Source: Streptomyces noursei (lineage in GTDB: Bacteria; Actinomycetota; Actinomycetes; Streptomycetales; Streptomycetaceae). From it: a DNA stretch of 64,000 bases. The DNA lies in contig NZ_LWBU01000011.1 of NCBI RefSeq assembly GCF_001646665.1, positions 62,001-126,000 of the forward strand, in the 5' to 3' direction. Within the stretch, counting starts at the first letter, position 1. Each line of letters begins with the position of its first letter. The position numbers were made by a program, and so were the translations under genes. Positions 34,966-43,562 of this stretch are shown here, piece after piece. The notes beneath the pieces were generated by a model. The model was not told the origin of the DNA, did not search any database, and worked only from the letters and a program-made list of their open reading frames with translations.

Positions 34966-36024
34966 GTGACGCACCGCAAGCCGGCGCTCGCGGTCGTGGG
35001 AGCGACCGGGGCCGTCGGCGCGGTGATGCTGCAGATCCTGTCGCAGCACGCCGACATCTGGGGCGACATCCGCCTGATCGCCTCCCCGCTCTCGGCCGGC
35101 CGCAAGCTGACCGTGCGCGGCGAGGAGGTCGAGGTCCTCGCGCTGTCCGAGGAGGCACTGGAGGGCGCCGACGTGGCGCTGTTCCTGGTGCCCGAGGCGG
35201 TCGCCGCCCAGTGGGCACCGGTCGCCGCCGCCAAGGGGACGGTGGTGGTGGACACCTCACCGGCGTTCCGGGCGGACCCGGACGTCCCGCTGGTCGTCCC
35301 CGAGGTCAACCGGCACTGCGTACGCGTCCGTCCGCGCGGGATCGTCGCCTGCCCCGGCGACACCACGCTGGCGCTGATCGTCGCGGTGGGCGCGCTGCAC
35401 GCCGAGTTCGGCCTGACCGAACTGGTCGTCTCCGCGTACCAGGCGGCGAGCGGCGCCGGGCAGGGCGGTGTCGCCGCGCTGCGCGAACAGCTGTCGGTGG
35501 TCGCCGGTACGGAGCTGGGCACCTGCCCGGGCGACGTGCGCCGCGCCGTCGGCGACGACACGGGGCCCTTCCCCGCCCCGCTGGCGCTGAACGTCGTGCC
35601 CTGGTCGGGTTCCCTCCAGGAGGGCGGCTGGTCCTCGGAGGAGCTGCGCGTACGCGGCGAGACCCGCAGGATCCTCGACCTGCCGCAGCTGCCGGTCGCG
35701 GCGACCTGCGTCCGTGTGCCCGTGGTGCACGCCCACTCGGTGTCCGTGCACGCCCGCTTCGAGACCGAGGTGTCGGTGGGGCGGGCGCACGAGATCCTGG
35801 CGACCTCGCCGGGCGTGGTGCTGTACGACGACCCGTCGTCCGGGGACTTCCCGACGCCGGCCGACGTCGTGGGCACCGACCCGACGTGGGTGGGGCGCGT
35901 ACGGAGGTCGCTGGACGACGAACGGGCGCTGGAACTGTTCGTCTGCGGCGACAATCTGCGCAAAGGCGCCGCTTTGAACGCCGCTCAGATCGCGGAGGCC
36001 GTGGCCGCCGAGATCTCGGCCTGA
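34966..36024 (+). CDS. Aspartate-semialdehyde dehydrogenase homologue with altered active site
   Basis: A 352-aa Asd-fold protein. The NADP motif VVGATGAVGAVM and DTSPAFRADPDVPLVVPEVN are normal. The late segments RVPVVHAHSV and CGDNLRKGAALNAAQIAE also fit. The active-site segment, usually IIANPNCST, reads IVACPGDTT: Asp132 occupies the catalytic-Cys position and a Cys sits three residues earlier (C129). Standard activity is doubtful; a second true Asd elsewhere would be expected. GTG 34966 has GGTGGAG just upstream, with GTG 34957 as alternative. It lies 142 bp after ask, consistent with one operon. Confidence 0.8.
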   Translation: MTHRKPALAVVGATGAVGAVMLQILSQHADIWGDIRLIASPLSAGRKLTVRGEEVEVLALSEEALEGADVALFLVPEAVAAQWAPVAAAKGTVVVDTSPAFRADPDVPLVVPEVNRHCVRVRPRGIVACPGDTTLALIVAVGALHAEFGLTELVVSAYQAASGAGQGGVAALREQLSVVAGTELGTCPGDVRRAVGDDTGPFPAPLALNVVPWSGSLQEGGWSSEELRVRGETRRILDLPQLPVAATCVRVPVVHAHSVSVHARFETEVSVGRAHEILATSPGVVLYDDPSSGDFPTPADVVGTDPTWVGRVRRSLDDERALELFVCGDNLRKGAALNAAQIAEAVAAEISA

Positions 36025-36320
36025 TCCGGGGCGGAATCCCCGGTGAACGCCCCATCAGATCTTTGTAGGATCTGTGAACGCCCTGTGAGCAAGTCTTCGG
36101 CCTGTGCCGCTTGAACTGGGGTGATGGCATGTTCGACGATGCATTCCCCCTTGCTGCAACCGGTGGTCGGGCGGGAAGCGTCTATGCGGTCGTCCCTTCG
36201 CGGCGCCCGTGACATTCGGGGCATTGGGGAAGAGCGGGTACGCATGAGGGCAAACGTCGCACCGTCAAAAGCGGCTGCGTGCGCGTACAACCCTGACGGG
36301 GGGAAGCGTGTCCAACAGGC

Positions 36321-37031
36321 GTGGCAGAGGTACTCGACATCGCAGCGGTGGTCCCGCTCCGCACCCGTGCGGCCGGAGCCGGGGCGGTCGTCGGCGTGGG
36401 CGCGGTACGCCCGCTCCGGCGTCCCCGTCAGCCCGGCGGCATGCCGGTGATCGCGCCCATGCCCGCTGCTAGGCGCACGACCCGTATCCCGTCCCAGCGC
36501 GGCGCCGCCCTGAGCGCCGACGAGACGACGGTGGCCGCGGGGACGACCGTCGATCACCTCACCGAGACCTACCGCGCCCACTACCGGTCGCTGCTGGGTC
36601 TCGCCGCGCTGCTGCTGGACGACACCGCCTCGTGCGAGGACGTCGTCCAGGAGGCGTTCATTCGCGTCCACTCGGCGCGGCGCCGCGTACGTGACCCCGA
36701 GAAGACCCTCGCGTACCTGCGCCAGACCGTGGTCAACCTGTCCCGGTCCGCGCTCCGCCGCCGCATCCTCGGTCTGAAGCTGCTGTCCAAGCCGATGCCC
36801 GACATGGCGAGCGCGGAGGAGGGCGCATACGACCAGCTGGAGCGCGACGCGCTCATCAAGGCCATGAAGGGCCTCCAGCGCCGTCAGCGCGAGGTCCTGG
36901 TGCTGCGGTACTTCGCGGACATGACCGAGGCGCAGGTCGCGGAGACGCTGGGCATATCGCTCGGCTCGGTCAAGGCGTACGGGTCACGTGGCATCGCGGC
37001 GCTGCGCGTCGCCATGGAGGCCACGGCATGA
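36321..37031 (+). CDS. ECF-type RNA polymerase sigma factor (SigE-like subfamily)
   Basis: A 236-aa sigma-70 family factor. After a variable basic N-terminus of about 75 residues, region 2 is TETYRAHYRSLLGLAALLLDDTASCEDVVQEAFIRVHSARR. Region 4 has LQRRQREVLVLRYFADMTEAQVAETLGISLGSVKAYGSRGIAALR. It overlaps the next gene by 4 nt, a membrane protein that is probably its regulator. The start is uncertain: GTG 36321 lacks a ribosome site, while a good one (GGGGGGAAG) points to GTG 36308 in another frame. ATG 36441 would give a shorter protein with both sigma regions intact. Confidence 0.88.
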   Translation: MAEVLDIAAVVPLRTRAAGAGAVVGVGAVRPLRRPRQPGGMPVIAPMPAARRTTRIPSQRGAALSADETTVAAGTTVDHLTETYRAHYRSLLGLAALLLDDTASCEDVVQEAFIRVHSARRRVRDPEKTLAYLRQTVVNLSRSALRRRILGLKLLSKPMPDMASAEEGAYDQLERDALIKAMKGLQRRQREVLVLRYFADMTEAQVAETLGISLGSVKAYGSRGIAALRVAMEATA

Positions 37032-38218
37032 CGGAACAGAGGCACGGGTTCGGGCAGGACCGACCCGACGGGCCGGACGGGCCGTTGAACGAGAACGACC
37101 GGACTGGGAACGGAATTGTGAACAACGGGCCGGAAAACGACCTCCCGGACCACGACGAGTTCGTCGTCGACGAACTGGCACTGCGCAGCATGCTGCAGGG
37201 CGCCGTGCAGGACCTGCGGCCCGCCGACGGCACCCTGGACCACCTCCGCCGGGCGGTCCCCGCCCGCCGGGCGCGCAAGCGGCAGGCCCTGGTGGGCGTC
37301 GCCGCGGCCGCGCTGCTGTTCGGCACGGCGGTCCCCGCGTTCGTGCACGTCGCGGGCGCCGACGGCACCTCCGACGACCGGCCCGTGAACGCCGGCCACG
37401 GCGAGCAGGTGCAGGGCGGCACGGGCGAGGAGGCCGACGACACCCCGGGCGGACCGGGCGGGCCCAGCACCGGAGCCGGCCAGGGCACCAGCGGCGCCGG
37501 CGAGGGCGGCGAGGCCACCCCCGACAAGCCCGGCGAGCCCGCGGCCGGCACCTCGGACGGCACCGTGGGCGGGACGGCGGCGCCCGGCAGCGCGGTACCG
37601 GACACCGTGGCCCCGTGCGAGGCGGGCCAGCTCGGCGTGACCGCCGCGGAAGCAGGCCAGCCCGACGCCGAGGGCAAGGTGTACGGCACCTTCCGCATCG
37701 CGAACGTCTCGGGCACCGACTGCTCGATCACCGGCGCCGGCGGCGTGGCCTTCCAGGCGGCGGGCGCGGCGGACGCGGCGAAGATCTCGGTCGTCGGCCA
37801 CACGGCGGGCGACCCGGCGACGGGCCTGCCCGACCCGTCCGTCGAGGCGGCCGCCCCGCTCCTGCTGAAGCCCTCGAACGCCTACGAGGTGAAGTTCGCC
37901 TGGGTGCCCAGCGAGACGTGCCCGATCAACGGCGGCGGCAGCGGCGGCACCGGCGGGGCCACCGGCGGCGGCGAACCCACCCCGGACCCGTCACCGTCGT
38001 CGGACGACACGGCGGCCGGCTCGGCCGGCTCCGACCCCACCGCCGGGACGGCCGTGGAGCCGCAGCTCGCCAAGGCGGACGACGGCGACGGCACCCGCGC
38101 GGAGGGCAGCGTCACGGTCACCCACACCGCGGAGCCGGGCGGTCCGTCCGCCGAGACCACGATCCCGAACGCCTGCGCCGGCACCGTCTACCGGACGGGC
38201 CTGCTGCCCACGCAGTGA
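37028..38218 (+). CDS. Single-pass membrane protein, probable anti-sigma factor
   Basis: A 396-aa protein. The cytosolic N-terminus (1-85) carries the acidic segment DEFVVDELALRSMLQGAVQDLRP. One TM helix (about 86-108) is followed by a Gly/Pro/Thr-rich spacer and an extracytoplasmic beta domain (about 197-295) with conserved cysteines (VAPCEAGQLGV, GTDCSITGAGGV, SETCPING). This resembles DUF4232. The sigma stop overlaps its ATG (ATGA), the usual arrangement for a sigma/anti-sigma pair. No zinc-binding HxxxCxxC motif is present. Confidence 0.75.
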   Translation: MTEQRHGFGQDRPDGPDGPLNENDRTGNGIVNNGPENDLPDHDEFVVDELALRSMLQGAVQDLRPADGTLDHLRRAVPARRARKRQALVGVAAAALLFGTAVPAFVHVAGADGTSDDRPVNAGHGEQVQGGTGEEADDTPGGPGGPSTGAGQGTSGAGEGGEATPDKPGEPAAGTSDGTVGGTAAPGSAVPDTVAPCEAGQLGVTAAEAGQPDAEGKVYGTFRIANVSGTDCSITGAGGVAFQAAGAADAAKISVVGHTAGDPATGLPDPSVEAAAPLLLKPSNAYEVKFAWVPSETCPINGGGSGGTGGATGGGEPTPDPSPSSDDTAAGSAGSDPTAGTAVEPQLAKADDGDGTRAEGSVTVTHTAEPGGPSAETTIPNACAGTVYRTGLLPTQ

Positions 38219-38338
38219 CCCACCGGCCGGGCGCCGGGCCACAGGCCCCGCCCGGCCGCGGTCCCACCCCCACGCGCTGCCCGCCGCCGCATCCGCCGGC
38301 GGCCTCGCCCACCCACGGACACCCGCCGGCCGCAGCCG

Positions 38339-38588
38339 GCCGCACAGCATCCGCAGCCACAGGCATCCGCATGCACCCACAGGCGTCGGAGCCCCGCAGC
38401 CGGCGGCACGCACCCACAGGCATCCGCCAGCCACAGGCGTCCGTCAGCCGCAGCTGGCCGCATGCACCTACAGGCGTCCGCCAGCCGCAGCCGGCCCACA
38501 GCATCCGCAGCCACTGGCACCCACAGGCATCCACATCACCCACAGGCGTCCGCAGCCGCAACCGGCGGCACACACCCGCAGGCCTCCG
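38339..38588. repeat. Degenerate tandem repeats around ACAGGCRTCCGC
   Basis: The 416-bp convergent spacer (38219-38634) has no gene. Most of it is built of about eight copies of (C)CACAGGC(A/G)TCCG(C/T), separated by 8-40 bp of CAGCCGCAGCCGGC-like filler. Spacing is irregular and copies are not identical, so it is not a CRISPR array. Open frames through it are compositional artefacts. Confidence 0.75.
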
Positions 38589-38634
38589 CCGACCGGACCG
38601 GCCGCACGCGCCCAGCCGCGGCTGTCGCAACCCG

Positions 38635-39432
38635 CTAGACGGACCCCGCCCGCTCCACCGGGGCGGCGGCCGGTGCGGCCTCGGCGGCCGGCGCGAGGCC
38701 GAGGGCCTCGTCCCGGGCCTGCTCGGCCTCGCGGCGGAACAGGCGGAACCACATGAAGAGCACGAAGCCCGCGAAGGCGAACCACTCGCCGGTGTACCCG
38801 AGGTTCTGGAACGCCTTGAGGTCCAGCCCGCTGCCCTCCGGGGCGGTCGCCGGGACGGGCGTCAGACCCGCCGGCGCGGCCGTCAGGGTCACCCAGGCGT
38901 CGTACACGTCGTCGTCGACGACGTTCACCAGGGACGCCGCGCTGATCATGCCGACCTGACCCCGCGGCAGCGCTCCCGCCGCGTGGACGCCCGCGCTCCC
39001 GGTGTGCTCCGAGGCCTGGAGCGCACCGGTCACGGTGACCTCCCCGGCCGGCGGGGCAGGCACCTTGCCGCCCGCGGGCAGCCACCCGCGCACCACGGGC
39101 AGCGACTTCCCGCTGCCGGTGCGCAGCAGCGTCAGGACGTACGACCCCGGCCTGCCGTCCAGCTCGCGCTGCGGCACCAGGAACTGCTCCCCGTACCGCC
39201 CCGTCGCCGTGGCGTGGCGCCCCGAGGTCTCCTTGTCGACCGGCAGCAGCTCGTCGAGCGGCGCGGCCTTCACCGTGCCCGGGTCGGGCCGCCGCTCCGC
39301 CTCCTGGTGCGAGTCGACGCGGTCCTCGAACCTGCCGAGCTGCCAGGTCCCCATGAAGACGCAGAAGGGGATCGCCAGCACGACGAAGATGTTGATCCCC
39401 CACCAGCGGGGCGTCGTCAGGAACCGGTACAC
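38635..39432 (-). CDS. SURF1 family protein
   Basis: A 265-aa membrane protein with two TM helices, near residues 12-30 and 212-232, that flank an extracytoplasmic domain. PFCVFMGTWQLGRFEDRV at the N-terminus and LPVVRGWLPAG in the middle are the SURF1 signature. SURF1 helps insert heme a into cytochrome c oxidase. The C-terminal 35 residues are Ala/Glu-rich. It starts at GTG 39432. Confidence 0.92.
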   Translation of the reverse strand: MYRFLTTPRWWGINIFVVLAIPFCVFMGTWQLGRFEDRVDSHQEAERRPDPGTVKAAPLDELLPVDKETSGRHATATGRYGEQFLVPQRELDGRPGSYVLTLLRTGSGKSLPVVRGWLPAGGKVPAPPAGEVTVTGALQASEHTGSAGVHAAGALPRGQVGMISAASLVNVVDDDVYDAWVTLTAAPAGLTPVPATAPEGSGLDLKAFQNLGYTGEWFAFAGFVLFMWFRLFRREAEQARDEALGLAPAAEAAPAAAPVERAGSV

Positions 39433-39454
39433 ACCCCCACGGTACGGAACACCG

Positions 39455-41275
39455 TCACCTCCCCTCCGCGCGGGTCCCCGGCTGCGGCAGGTGCCGGGCG
39501 GCGAAGGCCAGCTCCAGCCGCACCTGCTTGATCCGCTCCTCCACCACGAGCGAACCGTGCCCCGCGTCGTACCGGTACACCTCGTGCACCGCGTCCCGGG
39601 CGGCGAGCCGGTCCACGTAGTTGTCGATCTGCCGGATCGGGCAGCGGGGGTCGTTCACGCCCGCCGAGATGTACACCGGAACCCGCACCCGGTCGACGTA
39701 CGTGATCGGGGACGATGCCTCGAACCGCTCGGGCACCTCCTCCGGCGACCCGCCGAAGAGGGTGCGGTCCAGCGCCTTCAGGGCCTCCATCTCGTCGTGG
39801 TACGCGGTGACGTAGTCCGCGACCGGGACGGCGGCGATGCCCAGCGCCCAGGCGTCGGGCTGGGTGCCGAGCCCGAGCAGGGTGAGGTAGCCGCCCCAGG
39901 AGCCGCCCGTGAGGACCAGCCGGGCGGGGTCGGCCAGACCGGAGGTCACCGCCCACTCCCGTACCGCCGCGATGTCCTCCAGCTCGATCAGGCCCACCCG
40001 GTGCTTCAGGGCGTCCGTCCACTCCCGCCCGTACCCGGTCGAGCCCCGGTAGTTGACCCGGACGACCGCGTACCCGTGGTCCACCCAGGCCGCGGGAGCG
40101 GCGGCGAAGGCGTCGCTGTCGTGCCAGGTCGGCCCGCCGTGGATCTCGAACACCGTCGGCAGCGGCCCCCGGGCGCCGGCCGGCCGCTGCACGAGCGCGT
40201 GGATCCGCCCGCCCGGCCCCGGCACCCACACGTCCTCCACCGGCACGGAGGCGGGGGGCTTCATCCCCGGCGGCTCCAGCACGACACCGCCCGCCGTGGA
40301 CCGCACCACCGGCGGACGCTCGGCGGAGGACCACAGGTACTCCACGGCACCGTCCGGACGCGCCGTCGCGCTCGACACCGAACCGGCCGGGGTGTCCACC
40401 CGCACCTGGCGGCCGGTGGCGATCTCGTACCGCCACAGCTCGCTGCGCGCCTCGAAACTGTGGACGATCAGCAGCCCGGACCCGTCCGGGTACCACTCCG
40501 CCGACACGTCACCGGGCAGGTCGAGCCCCAGGTCCGTCTCCGCGCCGGTCGCCACGTCCCACAGCATCGGCTCCCAGCGCCCCCGCCGCTGGTGCCCCAC
40601 GAGCAGCCGGGTGTCCCCGTCCACCGGCGCGAAGCCCAGCACGCCGAGCCCGAGGGCCTCCGTGCCCCCCTTGCTGTCGTCCAGCTCGGCCACCACGGCA
40701 CCGTCCGGCCGGACCACCCGCAGCGCCGCGTGCATGGCGTCACCGTGCTCCGTGTGCTCGATCGCGATGAGCGTCCCGTCGTGCGACAGGTCGCCGACCC
40801 CGGCCGACTCCCGGTGCCGGTAGATCTCCTCCGGCGGCCGCCCGGGCCGTACGACATGGATCGTCGAACCCTCGTCGTCGGTGGACCGCCCCACCACGGC
40901 GGTGCCGTCCCGGCCGATGGCCAGGCCCCCGGGATACGAGGCCGCCAGTCCGGGCGCCGCCGGTACGTCCTCCCCGCCGGCGAACGGCTGGCGCATCCAC
41001 ACCCCGAACTCGTCGCCGTCCGTGTCCGAGAACCACCAGATCCACTCGCCGTCCGGGGACAGCACCCCGTCCGTCGTCCCGTTCGGCCGGTCGGTGACCT
41101 GCCGCTGCCCGCCGGTCTCCCTGTCCCACGCGTACAGCTCGTACGTCCCGGTCGCATTGGACACGAACAGCGCCCGGCTCGGCGCGTCCCACGCCCACTC
41201 GGGCAGGGACACCCGCGGAGCCCGGAACCGCTTCTCCCAGTCGGGCATGGCCTGCGTATCTGTCGGCTCAGTCAT
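39455..41275 (-). CDS. S9 family (prolyl oligopeptidase-type) serine peptidase
   Basis: A 606-aa cytosolic peptidase. The N-terminal two thirds form a WD40-like beta-propeller (SPDGEWIWWFSDTDGDEFG and similar blades). The C-terminal alpha/beta-hydrolase domain has the nucleophile in LTGGSWGGYLTLL, Asp in SAGVNDPRCP and His in YDAGHGSLV. It releases dipeptides or tripeptides or deacylates peptides. The gene is 22 bp upstream of SURF1 on the same strand. No signal peptide is present. Confidence 0.93.
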   Translation of the reverse strand: MTEPTDTQAMPDWEKRFRAPRVSLPEWAWDAPSRALFVSNATGTYELYAWDRETGGQRQVTDRPNGTTDGVLSPDGEWIWWFSDTDGDEFGVWMRQPFAGGEDVPAAPGLAASYPGGLAIGRDGTAVVGRSTDDEGSTIHVVRPGRPPEEIYRHRESAGVGDLSHDGTLIAIEHTEHGDAMHAALRVVRPDGAVVAELDDSKGGTEALGLGVLGFAPVDGDTRLLVGHQRRGRWEPMLWDVATGAETDLGLDLPGDVSAEWYPDGSGLLIVHSFEARSELWRYEIATGRQVRVDTPAGSVSSATARPDGAVEYLWSSAERPPVVRSTAGGVVLEPPGMKPPASVPVEDVWVPGPGGRIHALVQRPAGARGPLPTVFEIHGGPTWHDSDAFAAAPAAWVDHGYAVVRVNYRGSTGYGREWTDALKHRVGLIELEDIAAVREWAVTSGLADPARLVLTGGSWGGYLTLLGLGTQPDAWALGIAAVPVADYVTAYHDEMEALKALDRTLFGGSPEEVPERFEASSPITYVDRVRVPVYISAGVNDPRCPIRQIDNYVDRLAARDAVHEVYRYDAGHGSLVVEERIKQVRLELAFAARHLPQPGTRAEGR

Positions 41276-41398
41276 GCGTCCATGTAACCCGATCGCCCCG
41301 ACAATCCGTCCGCCCCGTCCGCAACCTGTGGATAACCTCCACCACGGACCCGGGAGGCGCGGGCCAAAGCCGCCCCGCGAACCGGGGACGACCGGGGC

Positions 41399-41872
41399 CT
41401 AGCGCCCCTTCGGCGCGGCGGGTCCCGTGTCCTCGGCGCACAGCGCCCAGATGACGAAGATGCCGATCGCGATCGAGACGATGGCCCACACCGGCTGGTA
41501 GGGCAGCCAGATGAAGTTGGCGATCACGGCGAGCGCGGCCAGCGCCACCCCGCCCGCCTTCGCCCACTCCGCCCCGCTCAGGATGCCCGCGCCGACGACG
41601 GCCACCAACAGCCCGAGCACCAGGTGGATCCAGCCCCACGCGCTGACGCTGAACTCGAAGACGTACTCCCCGACGCGCCCGTAGACATCGTCCTCGGCGA
41701 TGCCCGCGATGCCCTGGAGCATGCCGAGCACGCCCTCCACCATCATCAGTACGCCGGCGAACATGACCCCACCGGTCGCCCACCCGCCCCCACCGCGGGG
41801 CTCGCCGTGGGCGTCGTGATGGGCGTACGCGTGCGGAACCGGACCACTGGGTCCTTCGGACGGGTTGCTCAT
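41399..41872 (-). CDS. Four-TM membrane protein (DUF7144-like)
   Basis: A 157-aa protein with four hydrophobic segments (about 35-57, 75-95, 100-118, 122-143) after a short His/Gly-rich cytosolic tail. VMFAGVLMMVEGVLGMLQGIAGI and VSAWGWIHLVLGLLV match the small actinobacterial DUF7144 membrane family as I know it. Function unknown. The ATG at 41872 is selected because upstream in-frame sequence is Arg/Gly-rich and unlike the family. Confidence 0.85.
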   Translation of the reverse strand: MSNPSEGPSGPVPHAYAHHDAHGEPRGGGGWATGGVMFAGVLMMVEGVLGMLQGIAGIAEDDVYGRVGEYVFEFSVSAWGWIHLVLGLLVAVVGAGILSGAEWAKAGGVALAALAVIANFIWLPYQPVWAIVSIAIGIFVIWALCAEDTGPAAPKGR

Positions 41873-42000
41873 CCCCCGAGCGTGCCGCCCCGCCCCCCAC
41901 CCGGCGACCCCACGCCCCCAACCGGGTGACGCGCGGCCACGACACCAGGGGCTCGTACGTCTTGACGGGGAGCCGTCGGGCAGCTGGCGGCACACAACGA

Positions 42001-42038
42001 ATCAGGGCCGGTTTCCCGTGAAGGAAACCGGCCCTGAT
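42001..42038 (-). terminator. Terminator of the tRNA-Pro gene
   Basis: A perfect 16-bp stem, ATCAGGGCCGGTTTCC (42001-42016) with GGAAACCGGCCCTGAT (42023-42038), encloses a 6-nt loop. It lies 14 bp beyond the tRNA 3' end on its transcribed strand. Confidence 0.9.
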
Positions 42039-42052
42039 CAGTAACTCAGCTG

Positions 42053-42126
42053 TCGGGGTGGCGGGATTTGAACCCACGACCTCTTCGTCCCGAACGAAGC
42101 GCGCTGCCAAGCTGCGCTACACCCCG
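42053..42126 (-). tRNA. tRNA-Pro (anticodon CGG)
   Basis: A 74-nt tRNA on the minus strand. The acceptor stem is CGGGGTG/CACCCCG with discriminator A. The anticodon stem-loop is CTTCG-TTCGGGA-CGAAG, giving anticodon CGG for codon CCG. The T-loop reads GGTTCAAATCC. CCA is not encoded, as is usual in Streptomyces. A strong terminator follows. Confidence 0.97.
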
Positions 42127-42154
42127 ATGTCGCCGTGTGTCCCGGCGACGTCGT

Positions 42155-42521
42155 TTACTTTAGCCCACCGGCGCCCGGAGACGAAATCCGATTCTCGCGG
42201 GCCCGCAGGCTGGGGCGGATCCGGTCCAGGGCGATCAGGGCGAGGGCCAGGGCGTGGAAGAGGAGGCCCAGGACCAGGGCGCGCTGCAGGACGCCGGGAT
42301 AGCCGTGGGCGGTGACGTCGAGGAAGGGGTACGGGTAGCGGGCCGGGGTGCCGGGGGAGAGGAGGGCGCCGCGGGCGGGCCGGCTCGGCCAGGGGCAGGT
42401 CGATCACGATGCCGGTGACCGCCGCCGCCGCGATCAGCAGGCGGAAGGCGGCGGCGTACGGGCGGCGGACCGGCGGGACGACCGCCGATGCGGGCACATG
42501 CGTCGAAAACGGGGCAGTCAT
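42155..42521 (-). pseudogene. Pr6Pr-type membrane protein, internal deletion and frame change
   Basis: On the minus strand the ATG at 42521 begins VRRPYAAAFRLLIAAAAVTGIVIDL (from about residue 19), the typical first TM of Pr6Pr-family membrane proteins. Just after it, near 42390-42410, the original frame becomes Arg/Pro nonsense. The adjacent frame reads ARGALLSPGTPARYPYPF, then TAHGYPGVLQRALVLGLLFH and DRIRPSLRARENRISS, the normal C-terminal part, ending at TAA 42155. About 110 residues of the middle are missing. The two ends are therefore joined out of frame. The remnant sits between tRNA-Pro and a phosphoesterase gene. Confidence 0.78.
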
Positions 42522-42545
42522 CACTCCACGGTAGGGGGAGGGTGA

Positions 42546-43484
42546 TCAGTCCCGGGGGGTCAGGGTCAGCAGCGTGGCCTCGGGCGGGCAGGCGAAGCGG
42601 ACCGGGGTGTAGCGGTTGGTGCCGCAGCCCGCCGAGACGTGCAGGTACGCGGTGTTGCCCGCGGCGCGGTGCGTGGACAGGCCCTTCACCCGGTCGGTGT
42701 CCAGGTCGCAGTTGGTGACCAGCGCCCCGTAGAAGGGGATGCACAGCTGCCCGCCGTGCGTGTGGCCCGCCAGGATCAGGGGGTAGCCGTCGGCGGTGAA
42801 CGCGTCCAGGGAGCGCAGGTACGGGGCGTGGACCACGGCCAGGGACAGGTCGGCGTCCGGCTCGGGGCCCCCGGCGACCCTGTCGTACCGGTCCCGCTTG
42901 ATGTGCGGGTCGTCGAGGCCGGTGAAGGCCAGCTCCAGGCCCTCCAGCTTGAGGCGGCCGCGCGCGTTGGTGAGGTCCAGCCAGCCCGCCGTGTCGAAGG
43001 CGTCGCGGATGTCCTCCCACGGGTTGTGCACGGCGCCCACGGCCGGCGCGTTGCCGTTCAGCCCGTGCCGCCCCTGGGCCTTCTCCAGCAGGTAGCGGGC
43101 CGGGTTGCGCAGCTTCGGGCCGTAGTAGTCGTTGGAGCCGAAGACGTACACGCCGGGGAAGTCCAGCAGCGGGCCGAGCGCGTCCAGCAACTCCGGTACG
43201 CCGTTCGGGTCGGACAGGTTGTCACCGGTGTTCACCACGAAGTCCGGGCGCAGTCCCGCCAGCGACTGGAGCCACGCCCGCTTCTTGCGCTGTCCGCCCA
43301 CCATGTGGATGTCCGACACCTGGAGCATCCGCAACGGCCGCGTGCCACGCGGCAGTACGGGAACGGTGATCCGGCGCAGCCGGAAGGAGCGGGCCTCGAA
43401 CCCGGCGGCGTAGGCCAGACCGGCCGCGCCGACCGCCGCGACTCCTGCGGTGACTTTCAGGGGAACTCCGTATCGCGCGCGCAT
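42546..43484 (-). CDS. Metallophosphoesterase with N-terminal membrane anchor
   Basis: A 312-aa calcineurin-like phosphoesterase. A hydrophobic N-terminal segment (about 9-27) anchors it. Metal-binding motifs in order are LQVSDIHMV, VVNTGDNLS, FGSNDYYGP (GNHD variant), LAVVHAPY and LAGHTHGGQLCIPFYG, the last typical of the YkuE-like group. It probably cleaves a phosphoester outside the membrane; substrate unknown. The ATG at 43484 is used. It is divergent from the YqeY gene. Confidence 0.92.
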   Translation of the reverse strand: MRARYGVPLKVTAGVAAVGAAGLAYAAGFEARSFRLRRITVPVLPRGTRPLRMLQVSDIHMVGGQRKKRAWLQSLAGLRPDFVVNTGDNLSDPNGVPELLDALGPLLDFPGVYVFGSNDYYGPKLRNPARYLLEKAQGRHGLNGNAPAVGAVHNPWEDIRDAFDTAGWLDLTNARGRLKLEGLELAFTGLDDPHIKRDRYDRVAGGPEPDADLSLAVVHAPYLRSLDAFTADGYPLILAGHTHGGQLCIPFYGALVTNCDLDTDRVKGLSTHRAAGNTAYLHVSAGCGTNRYTPVRFACPPEATLLTLTPRD

Positions 43485-43562
43485 GCCTCCATCGTCCCAG
43501 AACGGCGGTGGCGCGGGAAATGCGCGGGCGTGCAGGTCATCGCACCTGCCACACTTGTCCGC

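Noticed and set aside
38339..38588. Possible CRISPR array
   Set aside because: Units are short (about 13 bp), imperfect and irregularly spaced, and no cas gene is present.
38118..38630. Minus-strand frames with repeated DACG/MPVGA peptides
   Set aside because: They translate the degenerate DNA repeat field and run antisense into the anti-sigma-like gene; different frames give equally repetitive peptides.
42053..42521. Integrated element at tRNA-Pro
   Set aside because: No integrase, no duplicated tRNA 3' end and no element genes; only a locally deleted gene remains.
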